Shown piece by piece: positions 26,578 through 36,700 of a DNA stretch of 64,000 nucleotides. Position 1 is the stretch's first letter. Each line of letters starts with the position of its first letter. Position numbers and translations under genes: made by a program. The notes beneath the pieces are model-generated. The model did no database searches. It saw only the letters and a list, made by a program, of their open reading frames with translations, and was not told the DNA's origin. The stretch lies in contig NZ_CP024608.1 in assembly GCF_002752675.1 (NCBI RefSeq), forward strand, positions 4,774,001 through 4,838,000. Direction: 5' to 3'. The DNA is from Massilia violaceinigra (GTDB lineage: Bacteria > Pseudomonadota > Gammaproteobacteria > Burkholderiales > Burkholderiaceae_D).

Positions 26578-28110
26578 ATGTATTTTTCCACCGACCCACC
26601 CGTGACAACCGGGTTGCCCTTCTACAAGACGGTGGTGTGCCTGACGTGCGTGCTGATCCTGATTATTAACGGCGTCAGCCTGTTCCACAACCTCGGTTCG
26701 CTCAAGGGCGCCAACGAGATCCAGGGCCAGACCGCCAAGGTGATCGACAAGGTCCAGTATGTGAACGTGCTGATCATGGATGCGGAAAGCAGCCTGCGCG
26801 GCTATTTCCTGTCCGGTTCCGAAGTCTACCTGGGACCGCTGCGCACGGCCTCGTCCGAGATCGATGCCCAGTTCGCCGAACTGGAACGCTTGCTGGCCGA
26901 CAGTCCTTCCCAGCGCCGCAACCTGGCCCAGCTGCATACCCTGGTCTACCGCAGGCTCGACACCATGAACCAGGTGCTCGATGTCTACCGTCAGGGCGGG
27001 CTGGACGACATTCTCAAGATTGCCGGTTCGTCCGACAGCAAGGCCGAGATGGATGAAATCCGCCTGCAGGTGGTCATCCTGGTGCAGGAACAGAACGAAT
27101 TGCTGTCCGCGCGCAGCGCCACCTTTTACCGCCAGTACCGGCACGCCGTGTTTTTGGGCATCACCATCAATGCCATGGCGATCCTGGTGCTGGCCTTGTT
27201 CTACCGCCTGATCCGGCGCAGCTATTTCGCCCGCGACATGACCCAGCGCGCCCTGGAAAACGCCAACGATAACCTCGAGTCGATGGTGGCGCTGCGCACC
27301 GAACAGTTATCGGTGCTCTCGCGCCACCTGATCAGCGTGAGCGAAGAGGAAAAGGCGCGCCTGGCGCGCGAACTGCACGACGAACTCGGCGCCAACCTCA
27401 CCTCCATCAATATCGACATGAATGCCGTGGCGGACGCCCTGCGCGCGGAGCGGCCCGAACTGGCCCTGATGCTCGACCGTGCGCGCGCGACCCTGGTCGA
27501 CACGGTGGAACTGAAGCGCCGCATCGTCGAAGACCTGCGCCCCAGCCTGCTCGACCACCTGGGCTTGTCCGCCGCCGTGCAAAGCTATTGCGAGGAGTTC
27601 GGCCGGGTCGCCGGGCTCGATTGCGAAGCCCTGATCGATGGCGACGTCGATGTTGCCGGCCCCATGCATGCGATTGCCGTGTTTCGCATCGTGCAGGAGT
27701 CGCTCAACAACATCGCCAAGTATGCCCGCGCGCGCCACGTGATCGTGCACCTGGGCCGTGAAGCGGGTGGCTTGTCGCTGGAAGTGAGCGACGATGGCGT
27801 CGGCATCGACAGCGACGCCGTGGCCAAGCCCAAGTCGCACGGTTTGCTGGGGATGCGCGAACGCGCCTTGCTGCTGGGGGGAAGTTTGCGGGTGAAGCGG
27901 GGAGTCAATGAGGTGGGAACCTGCGTCGAAGCATTCATTCCCCTGTCGCGCGCCGCCGACGGCGCGGACAGCGGCGAGGCGGCGCCGGAACAACCGGCGA
28001 GCCTGCCGTTTAGCGGGCTACATCCATCAGAAGGCGATCGTATTCCGTCTTCGCGACCTTATAGCATTCGCCGGCGTACTCCTCCAGGCCCTGGCGGTCG
28101 ATCACCGTGA
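26578..28110 (+). CDS. CHASE3-like sensor histidine kinase (HisKA_3)
   Basis: A 510-residue membrane kinase. TM1 at about residues 17-38, a periplasmic all-helical CHASE3-like sensor (about 40-180, with MDAESSLRGYFLSGSE), TM2 at about 185-205, then a HisKA_3 dimerisation domain with His267 (ARELHDELGANLTSI) and a HATPase domain (IVQESLNNIAKYA, SDDGVGID, GLLGMRERALLLGG). It should phosphorylate the NarL-type regulator upstream. The start at 26578 follows AAAAGGAT. Its last ~33 codons (28010-28110) overlap the 3' end of the convergent Crp/Fnr gene; this Arg/Pro/Ser-rich tail has no kinase similarity. Confidence 0.92.
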   Translation: MYFSTDPPVTTGLPFYKTVVCLTCVLILIINGVSLFHNLGSLKGANEIQGQTAKVIDKVQYVNVLIMDAESSLRGYFLSGSEVYLGPLRTASSEIDAQFAELERLLADSPSQRRNLAQLHTLVYRRLDTMNQVLDVYRQGGLDDILKIAGSSDSKAEMDEIRLQVVILVQEQNELLSARSATFYRQYRHAVFLGITINAMAILVLALFYRLIRRSYFARDMTQRALENANDNLESMVALRTEQLSVLSRHLISVSEEEKARLARELHDELGANLTSINIDMNAVADALRAERPELALMLDRARATLVDTVELKRRIVEDLRPSLLDHLGLSAAVQSYCEEFGRVAGLDCEALIDGDVDVAGPMHAIAVFRIVQESLNNIAKYARARHVIVHLGREAGGLSLEVSDDGVGIDSDAVAKPKSHGLLGMRERALLLGGSLRVKRGVNEVGTCVEAFIPLSRAADGADSGEAAPEQPASLPFSGLHPSEGDRIPSSRPYSIRRRTPPGPGGRSP

Positions 28111-28819
28111 TATTGCCGCGGCGGTATTGAATCAGGCCGTCATCCTGCAGCTTGCCGGCGGCGGCCGTGATGCTTTCGCGGCGCACGCCCAGCATGATGG
28201 AAATGAGTTCCTGGGTCACTTTCAATTCGTTCGATGCCGAACGGTCGAGGCGGTCGAGCAGCCAGCGGCACAGCTTCTGTTCGATCGAGCTGTGGCGCCC
28301 GCCGACAGCGTTCTGGGCCATCTGGGCGAACAGGGCATTGGTGTAGCGCATCAAGAGCTGGGGCAGGGCGCCGCCCTGGTTGAAGGCGTCGCGCAGGTAC
28401 TGGGTCTTGAGGCGGTAGCCGTAGCCGGCGCTCTGGACCACGGCGCTGCACATGGCGCGTTCGCCCATGAACAGCGACATGCCGACCACGCCCTCATGCC
28501 CGACCACGGCGATCTCGGTGGTGGCGCCATCTTCCATCACGTACAGCAGCGACACGATGGCCGTGGTCGGGAAGTAGACGTTTTCCAGCTTGCTGCCGTA
28601 TTCAAACAGTTCTTTGCCAAAAGGCAGGGTCACGAGTTCCAGGTGTTCGAACAGGGTCTCGAGATCGTGACGGGGAAGGGCGGCCAGCAATTCATTCTGC
28701 TGGGTACCGCTAAAGCTGACAACGGGGCGGGAAGCAACTTTTAACTCTTGCGCACTGGCAGGAATCTGGGCGACCGGCGATGTATTCTGGGCGGTACCAC
28801 CAAGTTGAGTGTTGTTCAT
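28010..28819 (-). CDS. Crp/Fnr-family transcriptional regulator
   Basis: A 269-residue regulator with an N-terminal cyclic-nucleotide-binding-like fold (about residues 45-170, ENVYFPTTAIVSLLYVMEDG) and a C-terminal winged helix (about 190-250, VTQELISIMLGVRRESIT). There is no Cys cluster of the FNR [4Fe-4S] type and the cAMP phosphate-binding motif is not conserved, so the ligand is unknown. The ATG follows GAGGAATAAAA. The 3' end overlaps the kinase tail by 101 bases. The upstream intergenic stretch to 29139 is non-coding. Confidence 0.9.
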   Translation of the reverse strand: MNNTQLGGTAQNTSPVAQIPASAQELKVASRPVVSFSGTQQNELLAALPRHDLETLFEHLELVTLPFGKELFEYGSKLENVYFPTTAIVSLLYVMEDGATTEIAVVGHEGVVGMSLFMGERAMCSAVVQSAGYGYRLKTQYLRDAFNQGGALPQLLMRYTNALFAQMAQNAVGGRHSSIEQKLCRWLLDRLDRSASNELKVTQELISIMLGVRRESITAAAGKLQDDGLIQYRRGNITVIDRQGLEEYAGECYKVAKTEYDRLLMDVAR

Positions 28820-29139
28820 TTTTATTCCTCACTATCTGAGACTATCTTCAAGGGCGCTTCACCTGGACTTGCAGCGAATCGCGATGTACGAACAGTAAGG
28901 CTTCCGTCTGTTGGCGAACATAAGACTGGTAGTCGCCCCCATGTAGGTTCAATGCATAAATCCTTGTGGGCCCAGTCCTACTGGGGGAAATCGCAATAAA
29001 TTGTCTTTTTACTCACACTTTAAGGTGGGTGAACGCACAGAACCTGCACAAAACCACGATTTTGGCCTACGGCAAGGCTTGGGAATGCCCCTGCCATGCC
29101 TCATAATGTGAATATCGCAACTTAATGAGAGCCGCGCGC
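28820..29139. other. Divergent intergenic region, 320 bases
   Basis: This gap lies between the divergent Crp/Fnr gene and the OmpR-type regulator. It must hold both promoters, but I see no convincing -35/-10 pair, FNR-type palindrome, RNA gene or small gene. Confidence 0.5.
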
Positions 29140-29805
29140 ATGCACGTATTACTGGTCGAAGACGATGCCGTGCTGGCCGATGGCCTGACCCGCCTGCTGC
29201 AGGGCCACGGGATGGTGGTCGACGTGGTCGGCAGCGGCACCCAGGCCGACCAGGTGCTGCAGCGCGCCGAGGTGGCGGTGGTGGTGCTCGATATCGGCCT
29301 GCCCGGCATCGATGGCTTCGAGGTGGTGCGGCGCCTGCGCGCACGTGGCAGCAACGTGCCGGTCCTGCTGCTGACCGCGCGCGACGCCATCGAAGACCGG
29401 GTGCGCGGGCTCGAGCTGGGCGCCGACGATTACCTGGTCAAGCCCTTCGCCACGCCGGAGCTGGTGGCGCGCATCAAGGCCCTGGCGCGGCGCAATACGC
29501 CCAAGCCGGTCAGCCTGTCGCTGGGACGCCTCACGCTCGACACCTACACCAAGCGCGCCCGCATCGACGAGCGCGTGATCGACCTGTCGGTGCGCGAGTG
29601 GGCCGTGCTCGAATACCTGCTGCAGCACGGCGCGCGCGTGGTGTCCAAGCAGCAGATCATCGACGCCATCCTGCCCTGGGGCGAAGACCTGACCCTGAAC
29701 GCGGTCGAAGTCTACATTTCGCGCCTGCGCCTGAAGATCGCCGACGCCGGCATCAGCATCCGTACCATCCGCGGCTTTGGCTACATGCTCGAACAGCATC
29801 CATGA
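29140..29805 (+). CDS. OmpR-type response regulator
   Basis: A 221-residue regulator: receiver domain with phospho-acceptor Asp51 (VVVLDIGLPG) and Lys in YLVKPF, then an OmpR/PhoB winged helix (about residues 125-218, LSVREWAVLEYLLQHGARVV, AVEVYISRLRLKI, IRTIRGFGYML). It overlaps the downstream kinase gene by ATGA and resembles the QseB/PmrA/TctD branch. The start at 29140 gives the canonical MHVLLVEDD; an ATG at 29125 is in frame. Confidence 0.94.
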   Translation: MHVLLVEDDAVLADGLTRLLQGHGMVVDVVGSGTQADQVLQRAEVAVVVLDIGLPGIDGFEVVRRLRARGSNVPVLLLTARDAIEDRVRGLELGADDYLVKPFATPELVARIKALARRNTPKPVSLSLGRLTLDTYTKRARIDERVIDLSVREWAVLEYLLQHGARVVSKQQIIDAILPWGEDLTLNAVEVYISRLRLKIADAGISIRTIRGFGYMLEQHP

Positions 29806-31145
29806 TCAGTATCCGGCTGCGCCTGCTCAAATGGCTGATCGTGCCGATTTTGCTGATCAACCTGGCGGGCGCCGCGCTGACCTACATGCTGGCCTGGATT
29901 CCGGCCCAGCTGGCGTTCGACCAGAGCCTGGCCGACGCCGCCGGTGCGCTGGCGGCGCGCCTGCGTCCCGGCAATGGCCGCGCCGAGATCGATCTGCCGC
30001 GCCAGGCCGAGCAAGTGCTGCGCGCCGACGATGCCGATGTCCTGTACTTCATCGTGCGCGGCGCCGATGGCAATGCGCTGGCCGGCGACAGCGACTTTCC
30101 GGCACTGGCCGCGCCCAGCAGCCAGGCCTACGACGACACCATCCGCGGCGAGCCGGTGCGGGTAACGAGCCGCATGGTGCTCGCCGGTGGCGAGAAAATC
30201 CGCATCGGCGTGGCCAAGACCTTGCGCAAGCGCAAGCAGATCCGCTCGGCCACGGTGCGCGCGCTGATGCTGGTCGAGTCGCTGTTTACCGTGGCGCTGG
30301 TTGGGCTGATCTGGTTTTCGGTCACCAACGGCCTGCAACCGCTGGCGCGCATGCGCGCTAACCTGCTTGCGCGCGAGGGCAACGAGCTCGCGCCCATCGA
30401 CGGCGCCGCCATTCCCGATGAGCTCAGTCCGGTCGTCAATGCCTTCAACGAGCTGCTCGACAAGGTGCAGACCGGGGCCCGCGCCCAGCACGATTTCCTG
30501 GCCGACGTCGCGCACCAGCTGCGCACCCCGCTGGCCGGGCTCAAGCTCCAGCTCGAATGGCTGGGCGCGCGCCACCAGGCCGACCCCGACACCGCGCAGT
30601 CGGTGCGCCTGATGCTGCTCTCGAACGAGCGCATGATTCGCCAGACCAACCAGTTGCTGGCCCTGGCGCGCGCCGAGCCGGCGCGCTTCGAAAAAACCCG
30701 CCTCGAACGGCTCGACCTGTCGGTCCTGATCGAGCAGGTGATCCAGTATTTCGTCGATGAAGCGGGCAAGAAGCGCATCGATATCGGCTTCGAGCTGCTG
30801 CCGACCCGGGTCAGCGGCGACAGCTTCCTGCTGCGCGACCTGATCGATAACCTGATCGACAATGCCGTGCGCTACACCCCGGATGCGGGAACGGTGACGG
30901 TGCGCTGTTATCGGGAAGGCAAGTGCGGGGTCTTGATCGTGGAAGACTCCGGCCCCGGCATCCCGCCCCATCAGCGGGCGACGGTATTCCAGCGCTTCGT
31001 GCGGCTGGACGACAAGATTCCCGGCAGCGGCCTGGGCCTGGCGATCGTGCGCGATATCGCCCAGGCGCACGGCGCCACGGTCGAGATCGGCAACGGCCCC
31101 GGCGGCGCCGGCGTGCAATTTACAGTCAGGTTCCCCGCCTGCTGA
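29802..31145 (+). CDS. Sensor histidine kinase, QseC/TctE-like
   Basis: A 447-residue kinase. TM1 at residues 10-32, a periplasmic domain of ~130 residues of the 2CSK_N type (FDQSLADAAGALAARLR, ADDADVLYFIVRG), TM2 at about 165-185, a short HAMP-like linker, HisKA with His238 (DVAHQLRTPLAGL), and a HATPase domain (DNLIDNAVRYTP, VEDSGPGIP, GSGLGLAIVRDIA). It phosphorylates the partner OmpR-type regulator. QseC/TctE relatives sense tricarboxylates, hormones or metals; the signal here is unknown. The pilus operon begins 151 bases downstream in the same direction. Confidence 0.94.
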   Translation: MISIRLRLLKWLIVPILLINLAGAALTYMLAWIPAQLAFDQSLADAAGALAARLRPGNGRAEIDLPRQAEQVLRADDADVLYFIVRGADGNALAGDSDFPALAAPSSQAYDDTIRGEPVRVTSRMVLAGGEKIRIGVAKTLRKRKQIRSATVRALMLVESLFTVALVGLIWFSVTNGLQPLARMRANLLAREGNELAPIDGAAIPDELSPVVNAFNELLDKVQTGARAQHDFLADVAHQLRTPLAGLKLQLEWLGARHQADPDTAQSVRLMLLSNERMIRQTNQLLALARAEPARFEKTRLERLDLSVLIEQVIQYFVDEAGKKRIDIGFELLPTRVSGDSFLLRDLIDNLIDNAVRYTPDAGTVTVRCYREGKCGVLIVEDSGPGIPPHQRATVFQRFVRLDDKIPGSGLGLAIVRDIAQAHGATVEIGNGPGGAGVQFTVRFPAC

Positions 31146-31191
31146 GCACTATTGTCGTATTTACCTCGCCAAAAGGCGGTTTACTTCGCCT

Positions 31192-31247
31192 TGTCAGCAT
31201 TCTGTCAGCCTTTCCTCAGTGTAATGCAAGCTTCGGTCTTTATAATT
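31192..31247 (+). promoter_or_regulatory. Candidate regulatory region of the minor-pilin operon
   Basis: Two TGTCAG hexamers 12 bases apart (31192-31197, 31204-31209) plus a third, weaker CCTCAG (31215-31220), followed by a TATAAT -10 element at 31242-31247. Direct repeats near one helical turn apart are typical of OmpR-family binding sites; there is no good -35 box, as expected for an activator-dependent promoter. This is inferred from sequence. Confidence 0.4.
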
Positions 31248-31296
31248 AGCAACAACAGGGACACTCCGTCCCGGCTATTTACTTCAAAGGTGCAGG

Positions 31297-31884
31297 ATGA
31301 TGTTATCTGCAAAACAAGACAGGGCACGCGGCTTTTCGCTCACCGAGCTCTTGATCACGCTGTCCATCGTTGGCGTGGCCAGCGCCATCGGGTTTCCGAT
31401 GCTGACCCAGTTCGCCGAGGACGGGGCAGTGTCGACCCAATCGGATCTGGTGCTCAACGCCCTCAATTACACGCGCTCCGAAGCGACCAAGCGCGGCAAG
31501 CGTGTGACCATGTGCCGCAGCGACAATGGCACCAGCTGTCAAACCCTGGCACCGGGCGACTGGCGCATCGGCTGGATCGTGTTTGTCGACGACAATATTG
31601 GCGGTGCCATCGGCACGGTCGATACCGGTGAAACCGTGCTCGTGGCGCAGTCGGCGTTTTCGGGGCGGGGCCAGGCCAAGGCGACCGGCAATGTCATCCA
31701 TTACGTGTCATATACCAGCACCGGCCAGCCCAGGTTCCAGGAGGCGGTATCGCACGTCGGCGAATTCTACCTTTGCGGAAAGACGGTAACGACCAAGCGC
31801 AGGAAAATCGCACTGACTGCAGGCACCGGCTATGTCGGGGCGGCCATCGTCGCCCCTTCATCAAATTGCGTAGATCCAAGCTAA
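31297..31884 (+). CDS. Minor pseudopilin FimT/FimU (GspH-like)
   Basis: A 195-residue minor pilin. A short positively charged leader ends in Gly (RARG), followed by the type III pilin signal FSLTELLITLSIVGVASAIG with Glu5, so it is processed by PilD and inserted in the membrane. The C-terminal domain matches GspH/FimT. It belongs to the minor-pilin complex that primes pilus assembly. AAAGG lies 6 bases before the ATG; it is the first gene of the fimT-pilV-pilW-pilX-pilY1-pilE operon. Confidence 0.9.
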   Translation: MMLSAKQDRARGFSLTELLITLSIVGVASAIGFPMLTQFAEDGAVSTQSDLVLNALNYTRSEATKRGKRVTMCRSDNGTSCQTLAPGDWRIGWIVFVDDNIGGAIGTVDTGETVLVAQSAFSGRGQAKATGNVIHYVSYTSTGQPRFQEAVSHVGEFYLCGKTVTTKRRKIALTAGTGYVGAAIVAPSSNCVDPS

Positions 31885-31900
31885 AAGAGGAGAAGTAGAA

Positions 31901-32344
31901 ATGCGACGTCAACGAGGATTTTCGATGCTGGAAGTACTGATCACCATGCTTGTGATCAGTTTCGGCTTGCTCGGCATTGCCGGGCTCATCATCACGAATT
32001 TTAAAAACAGCCACAGCGCTTACTCGCGCGGTCAGGCGACTATTTTCGCCAATGACATCATCGACCGCATGCGCGCCAACCGCACCGTCGCCCAAGCGGG
32101 CGCGCCCTACGTCATCGACGTTGATGCAACTACGCCCACGGCGGACGCGACCGTGGGCGAGCGTGACATCAGGCAATGGCGCCTTGCCCTTGCCAGTGCG
32201 GTCAAGGACGGCAAGGGTGGTATCGCTTTCAACGCAGCCGGCAACGTCATCGTCACCATCCAGTGGGACGATTCCCGCTCCTCGGGCGACAATTCGACTT
32301 TCGGCCTGGCCAAGCAACGCTTTGTTCTGGAGACCCGGTTATGA
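31901..32344 (+). CDS. pilV: Type IV pilus modification protein PilV
   Basis: A 147-residue minor pilin with a prepilin leader MRRQRG and the N-terminal helix FSMLEVLITMLVISFGLLGI (Glu5 conserved). It continues with PilV-type residues (NDIIDRMRANR). GAGGAG precedes the ATG. PilV, PilW and PilX form the priming complex with PilY1. Its stop overlaps the PilW start (ATGA). Confidence 0.9.
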   Translation: MRRQRGFSMLEVLITMLVISFGLLGIAGLIITNFKNSHSAYSRGQATIFANDIIDRMRANRTVAQAGAPYVIDVDATTPTADATVGERDIRQWRLALASAVKDGKGGIAFNAAGNVIVTIQWDDSRSSGDNSTFGLAKQRFVLETRL

Positions 32345-33168
32345 CAGTTCGTCCGACAGCATCGCGCTATCTCGGCGCGAGCAAACAACAGGGCCTGAGC
32401 CTGATCGAGGTGCTGGTGGCCATGACCGTCGGCCTGGTCTTGCTGGGAGGGGTGGGTTATATGTTCATTGGCTCGAAGCAAATGAACACCGCCCAGACCG
32501 ATATTGTTCGCCTTCAGGAAAGCACCCGCAATGCGCTTGACGTGGTCGGCATGGCAGTGCGCCAGGCTGGCTACCGCCTCAACATGGATGACCTGGCGAT
32601 GGAAGGCGATCCGATCACGGCGCAAGTCGGTGCCGATTCCGATACCCTGATCGTGCGCCACGATCCGAACTGGATCGTCGATGTGGCCGTGCCGCCGGCG
32701 TTGCCGAATAAAATGGCGGGTAGCGAGCGCAACTGCGAAGGAAATCTGGTCGTCGCGAACAATGCCCCGAATGCGACGACCGGCGCGAAGACGCCCAACC
32801 TCAATCTGATCGTGTATCAGTTCAAGGTCGTCAACGGCAAGCTGATGTGCTATGCCAACGATAATCTGGCCGCCCCCGGCGCCGGCGTGGTCGTTGCCGA
32901 CAATGTCGAACGGATGAAGGTCAGCTACGGCATTGGCAGCGGCAACGAAACGGTCACCGATTATGTTGCCAATCCGAGTGCGACGGAGTTGCCGAACGTG
33001 ACTGCTGTCCGCGTCAGTCTGTTGCTGCGCGGACCGTCCAAAGGCGTGGCCGTCGGTACCCAAAAAGTTTTGTTCAACGATGCGGAGGTCAGCACCAGCG
33101 ATGGCCACCTGCGCCGGGTCGTCACTTCCACTTTCAACGTACGCAACCGGGCGAGGTTCAATCCATAA
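32341..33168 (+). CDS. pilW: Type IV pilus minor pilin PilW
   Basis: A 275-residue protein with a prepilin leader ending KQQG, then LSLIEVLVAMTVGLVLLGGV, and a long globular C-terminal domain, as in PilW. It overlaps pilV and pilX by 4 and 1 bases. It takes part in pilus priming at the inner membrane. The start at 32341 is set by the ATGA overlap; the frame is open further upstream but not conserved. Confidence 0.9.
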   Translation: MTVRPTASRYLGASKQQGLSLIEVLVAMTVGLVLLGGVGYMFIGSKQMNTAQTDIVRLQESTRNALDVVGMAVRQAGYRLNMDDLAMEGDPITAQVGADSDTLIVRHDPNWIVDVAVPPALPNKMAGSERNCEGNLVVANNAPNATTGAKTPNLNLIVYQFKVVNGKLMCYANDNLAAPGAGVVVADNVERMKVSYGIGSGNETVTDYVANPSATELPNVTAVRVSLLLRGPSKGVAVGTQKVLFNDAEVSTSDGHLRRVVTSTFNVRNRARFNP

Positions 33169-33722
33169 TGTCTCACTCTACTTTTTTCCGTCCACGGGAC
33201 ACGCAGTCGGGCGCCGTGCTGGTAACCGGCCTGGTCTTTTTGCTGGTGCTGACGATGTTCGTCCTCGCCCTGGTGCGTAGCGGCACGCTCGAAGAACGCA
33301 TGGCCCGCAATGCGCGCGATCAGCAAACGGCGCGTGAAGCGGCCGAAGCGATCCTGCGTGATGCCGAGGCCTTTTCATTCAACAAGGCTCCGTTCGATCC
33401 TTACGAGAGTTCGGCGTTTTCGCCCAAGTGCACCAACGGCTTGTGCCACAAGCCGGTCGCCTCGGCGACCTGGCAAACCCTGGACTGGGCAAACGCCGCG
33501 CTGACGCGTCAGTTTTCCGCGCCCGCGCTCCACATTGCCGGCACCGCCACGCAGCCTCGTTACGTTATCGAAATTATCAAAGCACCTATCAAGACAGGCA
33601 GTTCCGCGCAATGTGACCCGGGCGTTGCCCGAATCACCGCGCGCGGCGTCGGTAACGCCGGCGCTACTGCCTTTGTACAGACCACCGTGCGCTTCCGGGC
33701 GTTCACCGAAATTTGCGACTAG
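33168..33722 (+). CDS. pilX: Type IV pilus assembly protein PilX
   Basis: A 184-residue protein with the PilX N-terminal pattern: SGAVLVTGLVFLLVLTMFVL, then LEERMARNARDQQTAREAAE. Unlike true pilins it lacks the Glu5 position, as is usual in PilX. It works with PilV, PilW and PilY1 in pilus biogenesis. Two Cys pairs (KCTNGLC, late C) may form disulfides. Start overlaps the pilW stop by one base. Confidence 0.88.
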   Translation: MSHSTFFRPRDTQSGAVLVTGLVFLLVLTMFVLALVRSGTLEERMARNARDQQTAREAAEAILRDAEAFSFNKAPFDPYESSAFSPKCTNGLCHKPVASATWQTLDWANAALTRQFSAPALHIAGTATQPRYVIEIIKAPIKTGSSAQCDPGVARITARGVGNAGATAFVQTTVRFRAFTEICD

Positions 33723-33754
33723 TACTGCAACCATCACCCTGCGGGAGAAGACTC

Positions 33755-36700
33755 ATGCAACTGAAAACAAAAATTGCTGCCGGGGCGGGCCTGATCGGCC
33801 TCGCCACGGCAGCCCTGGTCACCGCCATGACTGCGGCCTCGTTCGACCCGGATCAACAGCCTATCGGCTACATCGGGCAACCTGTCGCATCCAGTACCAA
33901 TGTTGCCGACGGCACGGCACGCATGTTCGCCATCGATTACAACGCGGCCACCTTGGGCGGCGATTTGCATTCGTTTCCGATCAGCAGCAACGGCGCGATC
34001 GGTACCGTGGATAACTGGGTCGGCGGTGCCGACGCCAAGATCGCCGCCCAGGTAACAGCCGGGACGCGCAACATCGTCACCTTGAGCGACGCAGCCATTC
34101 CCGCAGGTATTCCATTTACCTGGGCCAAATTGTCGCCTGCCCAGCGCCTGCTGATCGATCCCACGACCGCGGCCAACGCGAGCAGTGTCGCCTCGCCGAT
34201 CGTGGACTATCTGCGTGGCGTGAAAGCCGGCGAGGGCACCACCTACCGCAAGCGTGTCAGTTCGCTCGGCACCATCATCCACTCGACACCGGTCTACTCG
34301 AAAGACGCGAGCGGTAATGAAACCGTATATGTCGGCGCCAACGACGGCATGATGCATGCCATCGATGCGGTCACCGGCAACGAACGGTTTGCCTACGTTC
34401 CCCGGGCCGTTATACCGGCGCTGGGGGATGCGCTCAAAAAGACTGGCGGCGTACCGAAATACACGGTGGACGGACGGCTCGATATCCGCAAGTTCGGCAC
34501 CAAGACCATTCTCGTCGGCACCCTCGGCGGCGGCGGCAAAGCCGTATTCGGCCTGGACGTGAGCAACGGCGCCACCGGCACCGAGGCCACGGCCGCTACC
34601 AAAGTCCTGTGGGAAATCACCGAAAACTCGAACGGTTATGCCAATCTGGGCTATACCTACGGCGCCCCGGTATTGACCAGGCTGTTGAAGAAGAAGTCTG
34701 CGGCAACCGATCCGGACACGTTTTACGATGCCCTGGTGATGGGTAATGGCTACAAAAATAGTGGTAACGGCGGTGCCTCCCTGTATGTCATCGATGCACA
34801 GACCGGGGCGCTGATCAAGGAGTACGCCACTCCGGGCGGCTCCGCGGCCACGCCGAACGGCCTGTCCTCGCCCTCGCTGTGGGATGCGGATGAAGATGGC
34901 GTGAAGGACACCGCTTACGCCGGCGACATCGACGGCAATATGTGGAAATTCAATCTGAACGATCTGGGCTCTTCGCCGGTCCAGGTGTTCAAGCGTGAAG
35001 ACACCAACGAGCAGCGCGCCATTACCTCGGCCCCTGGTCTGGCCAGCCACCCGAACGGCGGCGTGCTGGTTGCTTTCGTAACCGGTCGTATGCTCATTCC
35101 GGACGACATGAAGGACAAAACTACGCACTATGCGTACGGCATCCGCGATATCTCTCCCACCACCCAGGGCCTGATCACGCAAACGCTCACCCCGCATGAC
35201 TTCACCTCGCCAGCCGGTTTGATCAAGGTTCGCAGTGCGAGCAACGAACCAATGAACTGGGTGACACATCGCGGCTGGAAGGTCGCTCTGGCGGAGGGTG
35301 AACGTGTGGTCGGCGATGGTATTTTCATCACCGGCGACGTGTTTCAGTTCTTCACCACCAATCCGACGGTCAACACGACTGCCAAGCCACCTGGCGAAAA
35401 CTGGTGGATGCAACTGAACTGGCTCAATGGCGCCAGTACGGGCGAAGTCATTTTCGATCTGAACATGGATGCGAAATTCAACACCGATGACATGGTCAAG
35501 GATACCGCCGGAAAAACGTACGTGCCGGTAGGCCGCAATATGGGTGGCGGCGTGCGTTCCCAGCTCGTTGGCCTGTCGGCCGGCGGCGTGGATGTGTTCC
35601 AGTCCAATTTCGACCAGAACGATGCGGTTAAACCGGATGTCACGACTGTGAGCACGGCCACGGTTGGCGGTGAACGCGGCGTTGCCGGCGGTCACTTCGA
35701 CACCGATATCTTCTGCTACAACAAATGCGGTGGAGCAACGCAAGTGGGCTATTTTGGCGGCCCGGCCTCTAACAGCGGTACGTATGCGTTCGGGCGCGAA
35801 GCGACGTCGGGTGATGTTGCTAATCAAAACTATATTCACGTCCACGAATATGACGATATTTATGACGTGCTGGGCTTGAACATGCTGCATCCGAGCCAGG
35901 ATGAGCAGCGCCTTGCGCCGACCGTATCGAGCACCGCGGAAGCCTACGTGCCGAACCTGCCGACGTTCATCAATACCAACACCGGTCCGGCCAGCGCCGT
36001 CGTGAGCTCGACCAGTGCCTGGGTCTACAAGAACTCCAAGGGACAGCCATCCGCGTACAGTAATTTTAGTGAGGGGCCGCGCATGCCAGTTGCCGGTTAC
36101 CCGAAGACGACGGTTGCGGCCGACGGTTCTGTCACCTATGAGGCGCAGGTCACCTACAAGACGACGCGTTCATCGTACGAGCTCGATAAGGTGAAGCTGA
36201 TTAACAGCAGCAAGAACACGTGGGAATATTACGAGCGCAACGTTGTCAGTACGTGGACCACGACCCAGACGAGCACGGACATCATTCCGAACACGCGTTT
36301 CAAGGTACTGGTTGCCAACCAGGCGTATTCGCCCGCCATCAAGCTGGCGATCGACGGCTCGGACGGTACCGGCACGGGTGGCACGTTCGACGGCAGTGTC
36401 GTGGGTTATCAGACCCAGAGCGGCTTGCAGGTTTCCACTTTGCCTGCGTACAAAATGAATAACATCAAGGACTTGAAGGTGTACATGCCGCTTGATGCGT
36501 TCGTTGCCCGCGACTGGGCTAACAACGGTCAGGTGCGTAACGGTGTGCATCCGATCAAACCGCAATGCGCTGGCGTTGTCAGTGGTTATTCTCAACTCGG
36601 ACCAAAAGGCGAGTGGCGCAACGGCTCGCTGACCGTTCAGGTGGTACGCGACGATATCGTCCAGAGCGACATCCAGCTCAATGTGCCGAACCGGCCGGAC

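Noticed and set aside
31161..31190. TTACCTCGCC...TTACTTCGCC repeat and CGCC-AAAA-GGCG hairpin as a terminator of the kinase gene.
   Set aside because: The stem is only 4-5 bp and no T tract follows.
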